A stretch of DNA of 64,000 nucleotides from Synechococcus sp. PCC 7336 (GTDB lineage: Bacteria; Cyanobacteriota; Cyanobacteriia; Thermostichales; PCC-7336): NCBI RefSeq assembly GCF_000332275.1, contig NZ_CM001776.1, forward strand, positions 1,349,268-1,413,267, written 5' to 3'. The notes below the pieces were generated by a model. The model saw only the letters and a list, made by a program, of their open reading frames with translations. It was not told the origin of the DNA and searched no databases. Of this stretch, positions 17,414 to 25,417 are shown piece after piece; within the stretch, counting starts at the first letter, position 1; the number at the start of each line of letters is the position of its first letter. Both the position numbers and the translations under genes were made by a program.

Positions 17414-18397
17414 TCAACGGACAGCAGTAGGCTGTCGGGGATCGCTGGGGCGAGCCAGGAGGATACCGATCGCCGTTTCAGCCTGTTGGACATAGGCTTG
17501 CAAGTCGCTAGAAATCTTGACCTCTCCGCTGGGGGAAGCGTGGATCGCCGCAATGCCGGTCTCGGTACGGTAGGTCAAGCCTGTATGAATGACATCGAGA
17601 CCTTCCAGCGAGGTGACTAGTGCAAAGATATCGCCAGGCTGAATCTGGGCATACGACTCTCGAATGCGATCGGAGGGAATGTAGGCCAGGGAGAGATGCT
17701 GCAACTCGGCTTCCCTCTCTGCAATACATCGAATATTGGCAGCACTGTTGGCCAGTTGAGGGTAGTACTCGGTATGGCGACTCATAAACGTCAGGGATTT
17801 CTGCAGCGGCATCCCCCCCAACTCTGGCGCGAGATCTCGCAGATTGCCGCGCTCTTGATTGTCTGCCATCCAGTCGGAAAAATAATGCAGCCGACTGCAA
17901 TACCCGTCTATTTTGCCGTCGCGATAGCGTTGGGTCTGAATGTGTCCGGCAAAGCTCTCGAAGGAGGTATCCTCCAGAGCAATGTTACGGGCGATCGCCA
18001 GCACTGTTTCCACAAAGAGGACGCAGTCAAATTCTTGCAGCGAGGTCAGCAGCGTTTCCTGCCCGAACCGGTCTAACAGTCCCGCTCGATAGGGGGCACC
18101 GAGAAATTCTGTGGCGATCGCCTGCACGATCTCCCCAAAGGAGACCTGAGAGAGGCGATCGCCAGTAGCTCGCTGCACGACTCGGTCGAATGTAGCGAGA
18201 TCGGCAGGTGTCGGTGGGGCAATAGGAACGGTAACGGGCAGTTGGGTCGCTAACTCGGCCCGCGCTGCAGTGCCCTGTAAAAAAGCAGCAGTCAGTCCCA
18301 GCAAACAGAGCCCGAATGGAGTCAATCTCTCAATCTGCGTCAACCTCTCAACCCGCTTTGGAGCTCGCACTGGCATCGATCGGTGCTTTTCGAGCAT
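17414..18397 (-). CDS. DUF1460 N-acetylmuramoyl-L-alanine amidase-like protein, secreted
   Basis: 327 aa from the chosen start. The N-terminal signal-like segment (LTPFGLCLLGLTAAFLQG, then ARA) suggests export to the periplasm. The remainder matches the DUF1460 family, an NlpC/P60-related fold: EFDCVLFVETVLAIARNI holds the expected catalytic Cys, and later YCSRLHYFSDWM, QPGDIFALVTS and DVIHTGL hold the conserved His region. Family members act on peptidoglycan-derived amides. The frame is open to 18565, but that would overlap the DUF2993 gene. ATG 18397 or 18376 places the signal peptide correctly. Confidence 0.78.
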   Translation of the reverse strand: MLEKHRSMPVRAPKRVERLTQIERLTPFGLCLLGLTAAFLQGTAARAELATQLPVTVPIAPPTPADLATFDRVVQRATGDRLSQVSFGEIVQAIATEFLGAPYRAGLLDRFGQETLLTSLQEFDCVLFVETVLAIARNIALEDTSFESFAGHIQTQRYRDGKIDGYCSRLHYFSDWMADNQERGNLRDLAPELGGMPLQKSLTFMSRHTEYYPQLANSAANIRCIAEREAELQHLSLAYIPSDRIRESYAQIQPGDIFALVTSLEGLDVIHTGLTYRTETGIAAIHASPSGEVKISSDLQAYVQQAETAIGILLARPSDPRQPTAVR

Positions 18398-18515
18398 ATA
18401 TTCAGCGACATCCCTGTATGAATTCAGTAGCCCGCTGCCCTGCTGACAGGAGGGACTGTCTCCAAAATACCTCAGCCGCAGTCGCTGTTGGCGCGAATTG
18501 TCTGTAAGCCTACTT

Positions 18516-19298
18516 TTACGACTGGGTCTTACCCGCCTTTCTGGGAAAATGTGCAATCTTGGCAATGCCGTAGAAAATCAGCTTCTCCTGCTGAATCCGC
18601 AGGCGATCGATCGACACACTCGTGCCATCTAGATCGAAGTTGCCGAGATCGAGCATTTCGTTGACGTGCTCTATGAGGGCGCGGCCAAGGTCTAGCAGCT
18701 CGCCAGCTCCCTCGTATTTAACATCCACAAATTCGATGCGGTGCTGCTCCACCACCTGCAAGCGAGCTGTCCAACTCAGCGGCTGCCACTCGGCAGCATC
18801 GCCCAGCTTGACTTGAGTGGTTAGCTTCAGTTCGCGATCGCGAGTAATCTCCACATCTGTTTGGCGCAAGGATAGCTGTTGACCGTCGATCTGCAACCGC
18901 TGCAGTTTCTCAACGACAAAGGGCGTATTGAATGACTTCGTCAAATCCTCTGCCGTCAGCACCACTCGCATGACAGCCTGAGTGGGTTGCTTCAGTTTTA
19001 CTCGGCCTTGGAAGATAGCCCCAAAATCGATCGCCACCGATTGTAGGTAGAGTTCCATTGCCTCGATGCGCAAGCCGTTGTACATGCGCAAGCCGCGACC
19101 GATAAAGTCAAATCCATCGACACTGCCTTGTAGGAGCTTTGCCACGGGCTCTGCCCGCACCTGAGCTTCTAGCTTCTCAGTCCGTTGAAATAGGGTCGAG
19201 ATCGCAGCTGCGACCACTTTACTGACGAAGCGATCGCCCCCCTGCTTATCGAATGTCAGACCGCCAAATAAAGCTGCTGTCATGTTCTGATGCTGCAA
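18516..19298 (-). CDS. DUF2993 (LmeA-like) protein
   Basis: 260 aa of the DUF2993 family, common in cyanobacteria and actinobacteria and related to the lipid-binding LmeA. Typical features are the repeated beta-strand/helix pattern (GFDFIGRGLRMYNGLRIEAM; FGAIFQGRVKLKQPTQAVMR) and the 'taeDL..sf..P' segment, here LTAEDLTKSFNTPF. There is no clear signal peptide; the N-terminus reads MQHQNMTAALFGGL. Function is unknown, with binding of a lipid or glycolipid likely from the family. It is first in a minus-strand series with the DUF1460 and GT-C-like genes. A second DUF2993 protein is encoded at 34786-35550. Confidence 0.8.
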   Translation of the reverse strand: MQHQNMTAALFGGLTFDKQGGDRFVSKVVAAAISTLFQRTEKLEAQVRAEPVAKLLQGSVDGFDFIGRGLRMYNGLRIEAMELYLQSVAIDFGAIFQGRVKLKQPTQAVMRVVLTAEDLTKSFNTPFVVEKLQRLQIDGQQLSLRQTDVEITRDRELKLTTQVKLGDAAEWQPLSWTARLQVVEQHRIEFVDVKYEGAGELLDLGRALIEHVNEMLDLGNFDLDGTSVSIDRLRIQQEKLIFYGIAKIAHFPRKAGKTQS

Positions 19299-19627
19299 TT
19301 ACTTTACACATGCTAACACCATTATTGCGAAATGTTAAGTAGTTCAATTCTGGTTTGACAGCCTAGTGATTATGTGTGTCCAGCTATAATTGCGATCGCT
19401 GCGATGCTCCTTGCGAAACGCGAGGTCGATACCGTCAAGGCTCTCGATGGGGGTGGTGCAGTACCTTTAATAAGATATCTTGTTCGATCTTGCCTGTTCA
19501 TTTCGTTATCCAGCCAGCCCGGAAGAAACGCAAGCCGCAGTTATGACAATGTCGTTGGATATAATGCCGAGGGTCAGCCAATTTCGGCGACTCATTTCTA
19601 CTGTGACCGCGAGCGGGAGGTTCTCTC
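19299..19627. other. Divergent intergenic region DUF2993 / MBL-fold hydrolase
   Basis: 329 bp with outward-facing genes. A perfect TATAAT occurs at 19385-19390 and a TTGACA at 19355-19360, but the 24-bp spacing is too wide for a standard sigma-70 promoter. TATAAT alone may be the -10 of the plus-strand hydrolase gene. GGGAGG at 19616-19621 is the ribosome site of that gene. No small gene was found. Confidence 0.4.
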
Positions 19628-20542
19628 ATGTTCCACATTAAACAGACGGTGCTGGCTGGCCTAGTGCTGGGGGCCTTTGGTGGGGCGTTGCTGAGTGCCG
19701 CTGTTGCGCAAGAGAGCGAAGAACCCGTTAGGATTCGAACCCAAACGCTGAATGAAAACCTCTACATGTTGCAGGGGGGAGGAGGCAACATGGCGGTGTT
19801 GGCCGGAGAGGATGGCGTCTTTTTAATTGACGACGATATTGCCCCCCTAACCGAGCAGGTCATCGCCGCGATCGGCGAGATTAGCGATCTCCCGATTCGG
19901 TTTGTCATCAACACCCACTGGCATTTCGATCACACGGGCGGCAACGAAGCCCTGGGCGAAGCGGGGGCGCTGATTGTGGCCCACGACAACGTGCGCGAGC
20001 GCATGAGTGTCGATGCGGTGGTGGAAAGCCTCGGCTTGAATTTTCCCGCCTCGCCCGAAGTGGCATTGCCGGTGGTGACGTTTAATGACACCGTTACGTT
20101 TCACCTCAATGGCGAGTCCGTTCGGGTCTTTCACGTCGAGACTGCCCATACCGATGGCGATGCGATTGTGCATTTTCCCGATGCCGATGCGGTGCATATG
20201 GGGGATGTCTATTTCAACGGTCGCTATCCGTTTATCGATGTGGAAAGTGGCGGCTCGATTGACGGCACAATCGCTGCGGTCGAGTTGTTGTTAGAGAAAG
20301 TGGATGACGATACCCAAATTATTCCAGGGCACGGACCGCTCTCGAATAAAGCGGAGTTAGCTGCCTATCGGGACATGCTAATGGTGGTGCGCGCTCGCAC
20401 CGCGCGGGCGATCGCTGGGGGGTTGACGATGGAAGAGTTTGTGGCCTCGGAGCCCACTGCCGATCTCGATGCCGATTGGGGGAAAGGCTTCCTCACCCCC
20501 GAGCAGTTTCAACAGATTGTGTATACCGATCTGTCACAGTAG
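19628..20542 (+). CDS. Secreted metallo-beta-lactamase-fold hydrolase
   Basis: 304 aa. A signal peptide (LGAFGGALLSAAVAQ) precedes an MBL-fold domain. The zinc site is complete by eye: THWHFDHTGG (HxHxDH), FHVETAHTDGDA for the third His, MGDVYFNG for the bridging Asp, and IIPGHGPLS for the last His. The C-terminal extension to residue 304 is acidic and helical. Secreted relatives cover many substrates (lactonases, thioesterases, quinoprotein-relay-like), so none can be named. ATG 19628 follows GGGAGG closely. It converges on the MarR gene, 51 bp away. Confidence 0.88.
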   Translation: MFHIKQTVLAGLVLGAFGGALLSAAVAQESEEPVRIRTQTLNENLYMLQGGGGNMAVLAGEDGVFLIDDDIAPLTEQVIAAIGEISDLPIRFVINTHWHFDHTGGNEALGEAGALIVAHDNVRERMSVDAVVESLGLNFPASPEVALPVVTFNDTVTFHLNGESVRVFHVETAHTDGDAIVHFPDADAVHMGDVYFNGRYPFIDVESGGSIDGTIAAVELLLEKVDDDTQIIPGHGPLSNKAELAAYRDMLMVVRARTARAIAGGLTMEEFVASEPTADLDADWGKGFLTPEQFQQIVYTDLSQ

Positions 20543-20593
20543 CGACTGCAGCGCTTTGTCCTTCCTGTTGCTATTTCACTGCCCGCCGACAGT

Positions 20594-21313
20594 CTATGTT
20601 TGAGCCAGATGGTCGGGGCAGTCCACCTGAAGGTGACGCTCTCCAAAAGGAGCATCCACAAACGTGCAATGGTGGGGGCGATCGGAGTTTGCGTAAACAT
20701 TGGGTCGGAAGTGCTGGCAGGTGACGCACATGCGAGCCACCGAGCTCTGTCCTCGCTCCTGGAGCTTGCGAATGATTTTGATTAATCCAGCTAAAAATAC
20801 CTCTTGTTCTGCTTCAGATAATTCATCTACGGCCACGGCCAAAAAATCCGTCCAACCCGCAGCTTGCCGTGCATAACTTCTGCCTTTTTCTGTCAGGGTA
20901 ATGGCGATCGCCCGTCTGTCATCTGCAGCCCGAGCCTTGTCCACTAACCCTTTAGACACCAACGCTTTGACCGCATCGCTCGCCGTCGCAGCAGTAATTT
21001 CGAGTTCTTCCGCCACAAGCGAAAGTCGTATTCCGAGGCGATCGCGATCGAGCAGCAGGGCCAAGATCTTTCCCTGGGTAGGAGATAAGCCTAACGCTTC
21101 TGCATCCTGCCAAGACTGGCTTTGGAGGGCCGTAGCAATTTTCGTTAGACCCACCATCACCCTTTTGGACAGTGGGGACAATTCGGTATCGAAAAAGGTT
21201 TGGGTCACAACAAAACGGCGAAGGGGGATGTGTCTATCGTATGAAATGAATGCGGAACCTGGCTTTGGGGCCCCAATAGCCATTTCCGGTTCTGTCCGAG
21301 AAGGCAAGGTCAC
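20594..21313 (-). CDS. MarR-family regulator with C-terminal Cys cluster
   Basis: 239 aa. The MarR winged helix covers about residues 45-185: LGLSPTQGKILALLL, EELEITAATASDAVKALVSK, then DDRRAIAITLTEKGR. After it comes a tail with Cys196, Cys199, Cys216 and Cys232 (C-x2-C-x16-C-x15-C) and conserved-looking His pairs, a plausible metal or iron-sulfur site or redox switch. The exact start is unsure: GTG 21313 follows the previous stop by 14 bp, but homologous sequence seems to begin only around residue 35. It is the second gene of a two-gene operon preceded by a strong palindrome at 21595-21630 that is probably its own operator. Confidence 0.82.
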   Translation of the reverse strand: MTLPSRTEPEMAIGAPKPGSAFISYDRHIPLRRFVVTQTFFDTELSPLSKRVMVGLTKIATALQSQSWQDAEALGLSPTQGKILALLLDRDRLGIRLSLVAEELEITAATASDAVKALVSKGLVDKARAADDRRAIAITLTEKGRSYARQAAGWTDFLAVAVDELSEAEQEVFLAGLIKIIRKLQERGQSSVARMCVTCQHFRPNVYANSDRPHHCTFVDAPFGERHLQVDCPDHLAQT

Positions 21314-21327
21314 TCTCCCGGGCGATC

Positions 21328-21579
21328 TCAGTACACTGGAGCGCCATCCAACTGCCCCGCAGGGCTCGGCATTGCGAGACCCACCTCCCCTTGTAAAGTT
21401 TGCTCGAACACCAATAAGTCGAGTGATTCTAAGTAAGTGACCCTCGTTGCTGCGATATCCAGGGATGGAGACGCGGGAACTGGATCGATCTCGGGAGCTG
21501 CTTGCACGAAAGCCCCCGCAACCACGAACAGAATGCTAGCCAGAACAGCCGCGATCGCAGCTGACAAAACCTTATACAT
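21328..21579 (-). CDS. Short secreted protein, possibly truncated
   Basis: 83 aa. A clear signal peptide (AAIAAVLASILFVVAGAFVQA) is followed by about 55 residues with VTYLESLDLLVFEQTLQG. The sequence ends at GAPVY in mid-domain style, so it reads like the N-terminal part of a longer secreted protein that has lost its remainder; this is my inference. The ATG 21579 start has a strong GGGAGG at 21585-21590. The MarR gene begins 14 bp after the stop. Function is unknown; its position directly under the palindromic operator suggests it is the first gene of the MarR-controlled operon. Confidence 0.6.
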   Translation of the reverse strand: MYKVLSAAIAAVLASILFVVAGAFVQAAPEIDPVPASPSLDIAATRVTYLESLDLLVFEQTLQGEVGLAMPSPAGQLDGAPVY

Positions 21580-21594
21580 CAGAACCTCCCGTGT

Positions 21595-21630
21595 TTGTTT
21601 AGGAGTTCTAAATTTAGGACTCCTAAACAA
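21595..21630. promoter_or_regulatory. 36-bp palindrome, likely MarR operator
   Basis: The arms TTGTTTAGGAGT and ACTCCTAAACAA enclose a symmetric centre, with only one mismatched pair over 36 bp. It can also be read as two adjacent 15-bp near-palindromes, TTTAGGAGTTCTAAA and TTTAGGACTCCTAAA. It sits just upstream of the GGGAGG site of the short secreted gene and the downstream marR. Size and symmetry suit binding by one or two MarR dimers and autorepression. Confidence 0.75.
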
Positions 21631-21816
21631 TAATCCCGCCATCTTGCCCTGTCAAGGAGTGTCTGTTTTTGCAAGTTGCCCATACCGATCTGGTAGAGTA
21701 GCAATTGAAGCTCGGGCTGAGGGGCCTGTAGGTAACTTTTGTGTTCACAAAAATTTCACGGGCAATCTTATACCATATTTTTGGTAGTTCAGGTCCAATT
21801 ATTGACGAGTGTGGTC

Positions 21817-22425
21817 ATGACCCAGCAAATTCTAGTCATTGACGATGATTCGGTGATTAGGCTGTGCCTCCGAAAGATTTTGCTGTCTAGAGGCTATTCA
21901 GTCATTTGTGCAGCCAGTGGTAAGGAAGGATTGGAGCTAGCACGAAGGCTCAATCCCGATCTCATCATCTGCGATATTATGATGCCGGGATTAAATGGCT
22001 ATGCATTGCTATCAGAACTACGCCAAGATTCGGCCACAAAAGACATGCCGTTCTTGTTTTTGTCAGCAAAGAGCAAAAACGATCGATTGAGAATGGGGAT
22101 AAATCTTGGTGCAGATAATTATCTGACCAAGCCTTTCAGCCGCGAAGAGGTTATCGCAGCGGTCGAGGCAAGACTGACAAGTCTAGATCGGCATAACATC
22201 GATCCAGAAAATGTGCCTCATTTTTTAGGCAATCTGTCTAGTCAATGGATTTGTGAGAATTTGATTTCTCCTTCTCTGAAAAGGGATTATCCCGGTTGGT
22301 TTGTTGCGCTAGAGCCCAATTCTGGAAAGTGCTTTCTCGGTAAAACAAAAGAGTTGGCTTATCGAGCTGGGCATCGTGTGTTTCCCGATAAGGTATTTTT
22401 CTTTCGAGAACTTCCCGCAGCGTGA
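21817..22425 (+). CDS. Response regulator with non-DNA-binding C-terminal domain
   Basis: 202 aa. Residues 4-120 form a complete receiver domain: acidic pair in LVIDDDSV, phosphoacceptor Asp in LIICDIMMPGLNGY, Ser/Thr in FLFLSAKS and Lys in YLTKPFSREE. The remaining 75 residues hold no helix-turn-helix. The end (YPGWFVALEPNSGKCFLGKT, later KVFFFRELP) resembles the small DUF5678-type alpha/beta fold. It may act through protein contacts rather than DNA. No histidine kinase lies nearby. ATG 21817 (MTQQILVIDDD) is chosen over the upstream open frame from 21739. It is divergent from the short secreted/marR operon. Confidence 0.85.
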   Translation: MTQQILVIDDDSVIRLCLRKILLSRGYSVICAASGKEGLELARRLNPDLIICDIMMPGLNGYALLSELRQDSATKDMPFLFLSAKSKNDRLRMGINLGADNYLTKPFSREEVIAAVEARLTSLDRHNIDPENVPHFLGNLSSQWICENLISPSLKRDYPGWFVALEPNSGKCFLGKTKELAYRAGHRVFPDKVFFFRELPAA

Positions 22426-22486
22426 GGGTTGCTGATTGCTCGATGGAGCACTGACTGTTGAAAGTTACTTTTGTCAGAACCGATCG

Positions 22487-23278
22487 CTACTCAGACTCAA
22501 CATGCTCGCTCAAACGATGAATATTCCAAAATAGAGAAAGACTTAAACCCCCGTCGACATAAATGTGCTGTCCTGTAATGAAGCCGCTGTCTTGCGAGCA
22601 TAGAAAAGCGACCAAGGGAGCAATATCTTCGGGCTGCCCCCATCTCCCCATGGGGGTGCTCTTTGCTGGAACCTGGTCAATCTCGGGTAATAATTCTAGA
22701 TACCCATTCCACGCCTGGGTCTTAATGTAGCCTGGTGAAATAACGTTCACAGTGATTCCCCGAGGGGCGAGGGCGATCGCGTAATGCTTGGCTAACACCT
22801 CCATCCCCGCTTTCGCAGGTGCAGACATGGCATAGACCTTACCGGGATTGTGAATGCCACTGGCAGAAATGGCGATCGCCCTTCCCCGTCCGTCTGGCAT
22901 ATAAATCAACGCTTTTTCCATACATCTGAGAAACGCTTTCGGATAAAGATTCTGAGCCTCCTCATATTGCTCAAACGTAAATCCACCGGGCAGTGTGGCA
23001 GTAATGGCATACCCAGCGACGTGAACGAAGGCGGTGAGCTGATTGTCGAAGTCTTCCTCTACCGCTTTGAAAAGACTGTCAACCGTCTCGATCGCCGCGA
23101 TATCTCCTGCCACCGTCACAACGTTGACGTCAAACTTTTCCAACTCGTGCTTAGCTTCGAGGGCGGCTGCGCGATCGGAATGGTATCCGAGGATAAGATT
23201 GAAGCCATCACTCGCCAGCTTGCGGGCGATCGCTAGACCGATACCGCGAGTGCCTCCAGTCACTAGTGCAACGTTCAC
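22487..23278 (-). CDS. Short-chain dehydrogenase/reductase with enoyl-reductase-like Y-x6-K motif
   Basis: 263 aa. Classical Rossmann SDR: nucleotide loop TGGTRGIG (residues 7-14), acidic GDI at 58-60, and HVAGY in place of NNAG. The catalytic region is ISASGIHNPGKVYAMSAPAK: Ser138, Tyr149 and Lys156 give Y-x6-K, the spacing of FabI/FabL enoyl-ACP reductases, not the usual Y-x3-K of SDR oxidoreductases. The C-terminus is ordinary SDR (GITVNVISPGYIKT; FITGQHIYVDGG). The substrate is unknown; either an enoyl reduction or an atypical keto reduction is possible. GTG 23278 start. It is divergent from the RidA-like gene across a 17-bp tandem repeat. Confidence 0.85.
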   Translation of the reverse strand: MNVALVTGGTRGIGLAIARKLASDGFNLILGYHSDRAAALEAKHELEKFDVNVVTVAGDIAAIETVDSLFKAVEEDFDNQLTAFVHVAGYAITATLPGGFTFEQYEEAQNLYPKAFLRCMEKALIYMPDGRGRAIAISASGIHNPGKVYAMSAPAKAGMEVLAKHYAIALAPRGITVNVISPGYIKTQAWNGYLELLPEIDQVPAKSTPMGRWGQPEDIAPLVAFLCSQDSGFITGQHIYVDGGLSLSLFWNIHRLSEHVESE

Positions 23279-23320
23279 GAGCTCGACCTCAGAGTTGCCA
23301 TCTCCAGTAGTAGCCTACGA

Positions 23321-23354
23321 TCTATCGATAGAAGAATTCTATCGATAGAAGAAT
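23321..23354. promoter_or_regulatory. Two perfect 17-bp tandem repeats with CTATCGATAG palindromes
   Basis: TCTATCGATAGAAGAAT occurs at 23321-23337 and again at 23338-23354. Each unit contains the perfect 10-bp palindrome CTATCGATAG. The pair lies in the 111-bp divergent promoter region between the SDR and RidA-like genes, where an operator for a shared regulator would be expected. Confidence 0.6.
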
Positions 23355-23389
23355 ATTGAGACGATGAAAGAATATCGAGGATATTAGCG

Positions 23390-23848
23390 ATGAGCATTAC
23401 CCGAAAAGCCATTATTCCGAAGGGAATGGAAATTTTATACGAAAAATATCGCTACTGCCCTGGCATTCGGGTTGGGAATATGTTGTATATCTCAGGGCAG
23501 GTGGGCCGCGATGAAAATTTACAAGTCGTCGAGGAAACGGAAGCTCAATTTGTGCAGGCTTTCGAGAACGTGAAACAGGTACTCTTAGCAGCAGACGCCT
23601 CTTTTAACGATGTGGTAGAGATGATTACCTACCACGTCACAGGGATAGGCTCCGGTCAGTCACAGGTTCAACTGTCTTCTAAGTTAGAGCAACAGCCAGG
23701 GACCATTCCCCACCTGCCGCTGTTTATGCAGGTCAAAGACCGTTACTTCACCCATCAGTTTCCCACTTGGACGGGCGTAGGTGTGACGGGCTTATCTACA
23801 CCAGGGCTTATCGTAGAGATTAAGTGTACGGCAATCCTCGAAAGGTAG
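23390..23848 (+). CDS. RidA/YjgF-family protein lacking the catalytic Arg
   Basis: 152 aa, one RidA (Rid/YER057c/UK114) domain, normally a homotrimer that hydrolyses reactive enamines and imines. Family blocks are visible: NMLYISGQVGRDENLQ, QAFENVKQVLLAADASFNDV and the end strand IVEIKCTAIL. The usual Arg of the PxR[ST] motif is replaced by Trp127 (FPTWTGVGV), so it belongs to Rid branches without proven imine deaminase activity. It is about 25 residues longer than E. coli RidA, with an insertion around residues 85-115. GAGG lies 10 bp before ATG 23390. It is the only plus-strand gene within the metabolic cluster. Confidence 0.85.
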   Translation: MSITRKAIIPKGMEILYEKYRYCPGIRVGNMLYISGQVGRDENLQVVEETEAQFVQAFENVKQVLLAADASFNDVVEMITYHVTGIGSGQSQVQLSSKLEQQPGTIPHLPLFMQVKDRYFTHQFPTWTGVGVTGLSTPGLIVEIKCTAILER

Positions 23849-23894
23849 AGCAACATGCTCAACAAGTTTGAGCCGGGAGCTGAGAGGAAAGCAT

Positions 23895-25334
23895 TCAAAC
23901 TAGCTTGAATTGTTGTTTGATTCGCTGACAATTAATTAGGCCGAATATTAGCCAGAACGCCAGTAATCCAGAGGTCAGCATAAGAACCGATACGGCACCA
24001 AACTGACTAATGAGTACAGGGGCAGCCGCTGTAAATAAACCCCCACCGACAATCGGTTCGAAAAAAAGTTGTTTGTAAGCAAAACTTTCAAAGGCCCCGG
24101 TTCGGTTGTCTGCATCTACCATACGGATTAATAAAATCCCCGTCGCAGTAACCCCCATCGACTGCCCCATATCGCCAATACCTCGCTCGAACCAATAAAC
24201 AGGTAAAATGCGAGGAGCAAGATAAATAAAGGCTAAAATATTCCAGGTGATGCCGGCGATCGCCAAACTCAGAAAAATGCCAAGATTTGCTCCCAATACA
24301 GCAAGGTTAATTGAAGCTAAAGCTGTGACCACCACTACATCAAGAGCCACGCCACCGATTCTTTCTTGCAGTCTTCTGACAATCAGGCAATCGAGATCGA
24401 GATATTTCATGACCAGCTGGACGATGATGCCGCCAATTAATGCCATTGGAAATAGAGGGACTGCAGCAATTAACTCAAAGCCGCCTCTACCCCAAGCGAT
24501 CGACTCGATCCAAGTAAGTGCGCGTAAGATTAACCAACCTATTACTACTGCCAAACCCGTAAAACCAAAGTTGAGTGAAAGTGGATCGACCAATAGGTTT
24601 TGCATCAACCGAGCTCTTCCTTCAAGTATTCTTTGGTCTTCGATTTCTGCCGTCTCTTGAAATTGAGCATCGCCACTACTGACTTCCTCCAGCTCGCTTT
24701 GGATATAGCCTTTTTGACGACCCCAATGAGCCAAGGCCACACCAAACATAATTCCAGAGACAATACCCACAGTAGCTAGGCCTAAGGCTAAATCTCCACC
24801 TTCGGGAAAACCCAACTGTGTGAAGGTTCCGGCCATTCCCGCCGCAGTACCGTGCCCTCCTTCAAAAGCAATTTCGATCAATGCTCCTGCAATGGGATCG
24901 ACACCCAATAGAGGAGACAGAACTAGCACGACCAGAAGAATTCCGATCGTATACTGTCCCCAAGCAAGACTTTGGCCAAAGGCCACTTGAGGTGCAGTTT
25001 TACGCCAAACCTCTTTGGGATTGGGAATGGTTTCTCCTAAAAATAAAGCAGCAAAGACTATGTTGATAAAGATACCGGGAGCTTGCGACCAGACAGTCCG
25101 CATGGCTTCGGGAAATATTCCCCCTGCAAGATAAGAATCTGCATTTGCCCCCAAAGAATTTGCGATCGCGCCCAACACTCCAGGTCCTAACAACAGGGCA
25201 ATCACTCCGGCTATAATCGATTCGGGCAAATAGAGAGTTTTAAATAACCTAACATTATGCTTGACGTATCTCGCCAAAAGGACCAAAATTCCCAGCATAA
25301 TAAACGCAAAAAAAGCATTGAGGAGGTTAAACAT
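23895..25334 (-). CDS. GltS-type sodium:glutamate-like symporter
   Basis: 479-aa integral membrane protein of the ESS (glutamate:Na+ symporter, GltS) superfamily. There are about ten transmembrane segments, and the signature region ALIEIAFEGGHGTAAGMAGT matches the GGHGT loop of GltS, followed by LALGLATVGIVSGIMFG. A cytoplasmic linker (about 225-255, EVSSGDAQFQETAEIEDQ) is longer than in E. coli GltS. It probably imports a small anionic or amino-acid-like compound, not necessarily glutamate. The gene is transcribed with the following catabolic-type genes' orientation (minus). A 17-bp tandem repeat lies 84 bp upstream of its start. Confidence 0.85.
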   Translation of the reverse strand: MFNLLNAFFAFIMLGILVLLARYVKHNVRLFKTLYLPESIIAGVIALLLGPGVLGAIANSLGANADSYLAGGIFPEAMRTVWSQAPGIFINIVFAALFLGETIPNPKEVWRKTAPQVAFGQSLAWGQYTIGILLVVLVLSPLLGVDPIAGALIEIAFEGGHGTAAGMAGTFTQLGFPEGGDLALGLATVGIVSGIMFGVALAHWGRQKGYIQSELEEVSSGDAQFQETAEIEDQRILEGRARLMQNLLVDPLSLNFGFTGLAVVIGWLILRALTWIESIAWGRGGFELIAAVPLFPMALIGGIIVQLVMKYLDLDCLIVRRLQERIGGVALDVVVVTALASINLAVLGANLGIFLSLAIAGITWNILAFIYLAPRILPVYWFERGIGDMGQSMGVTATGILLIRMVDADNRTGAFESFAYKQLFFEPIVGGGLFTAAAPVLISQFGAVSVLMLTSGLLAFWLIFGLINCQRIKQQFKLV

Positions 25335-25417
25335 CTTTAATGTGGCTCTTCGATGGTAACCCCAGTGTTATCAGACTTTGAGCTAGAGAACTGTAATTGA
25401 AGTTACTTTTGCTTGGC

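Noticed and set aside
19355-19390. TTGACA and TATAAT as a promoter pair
   Set aside because: Their spacing is 24 bp, outside the usual 16-19 bp range, so only the TATAAT is kept as a possible -10.
19374-19664. Open frame of 96 aa upstream of the MBL-fold hydrolase
   Set aside because: It has no ribosome site or family resemblance and overlaps the hydrolase start. The hydrolase begins at ATG 19628 with GGGAGG.
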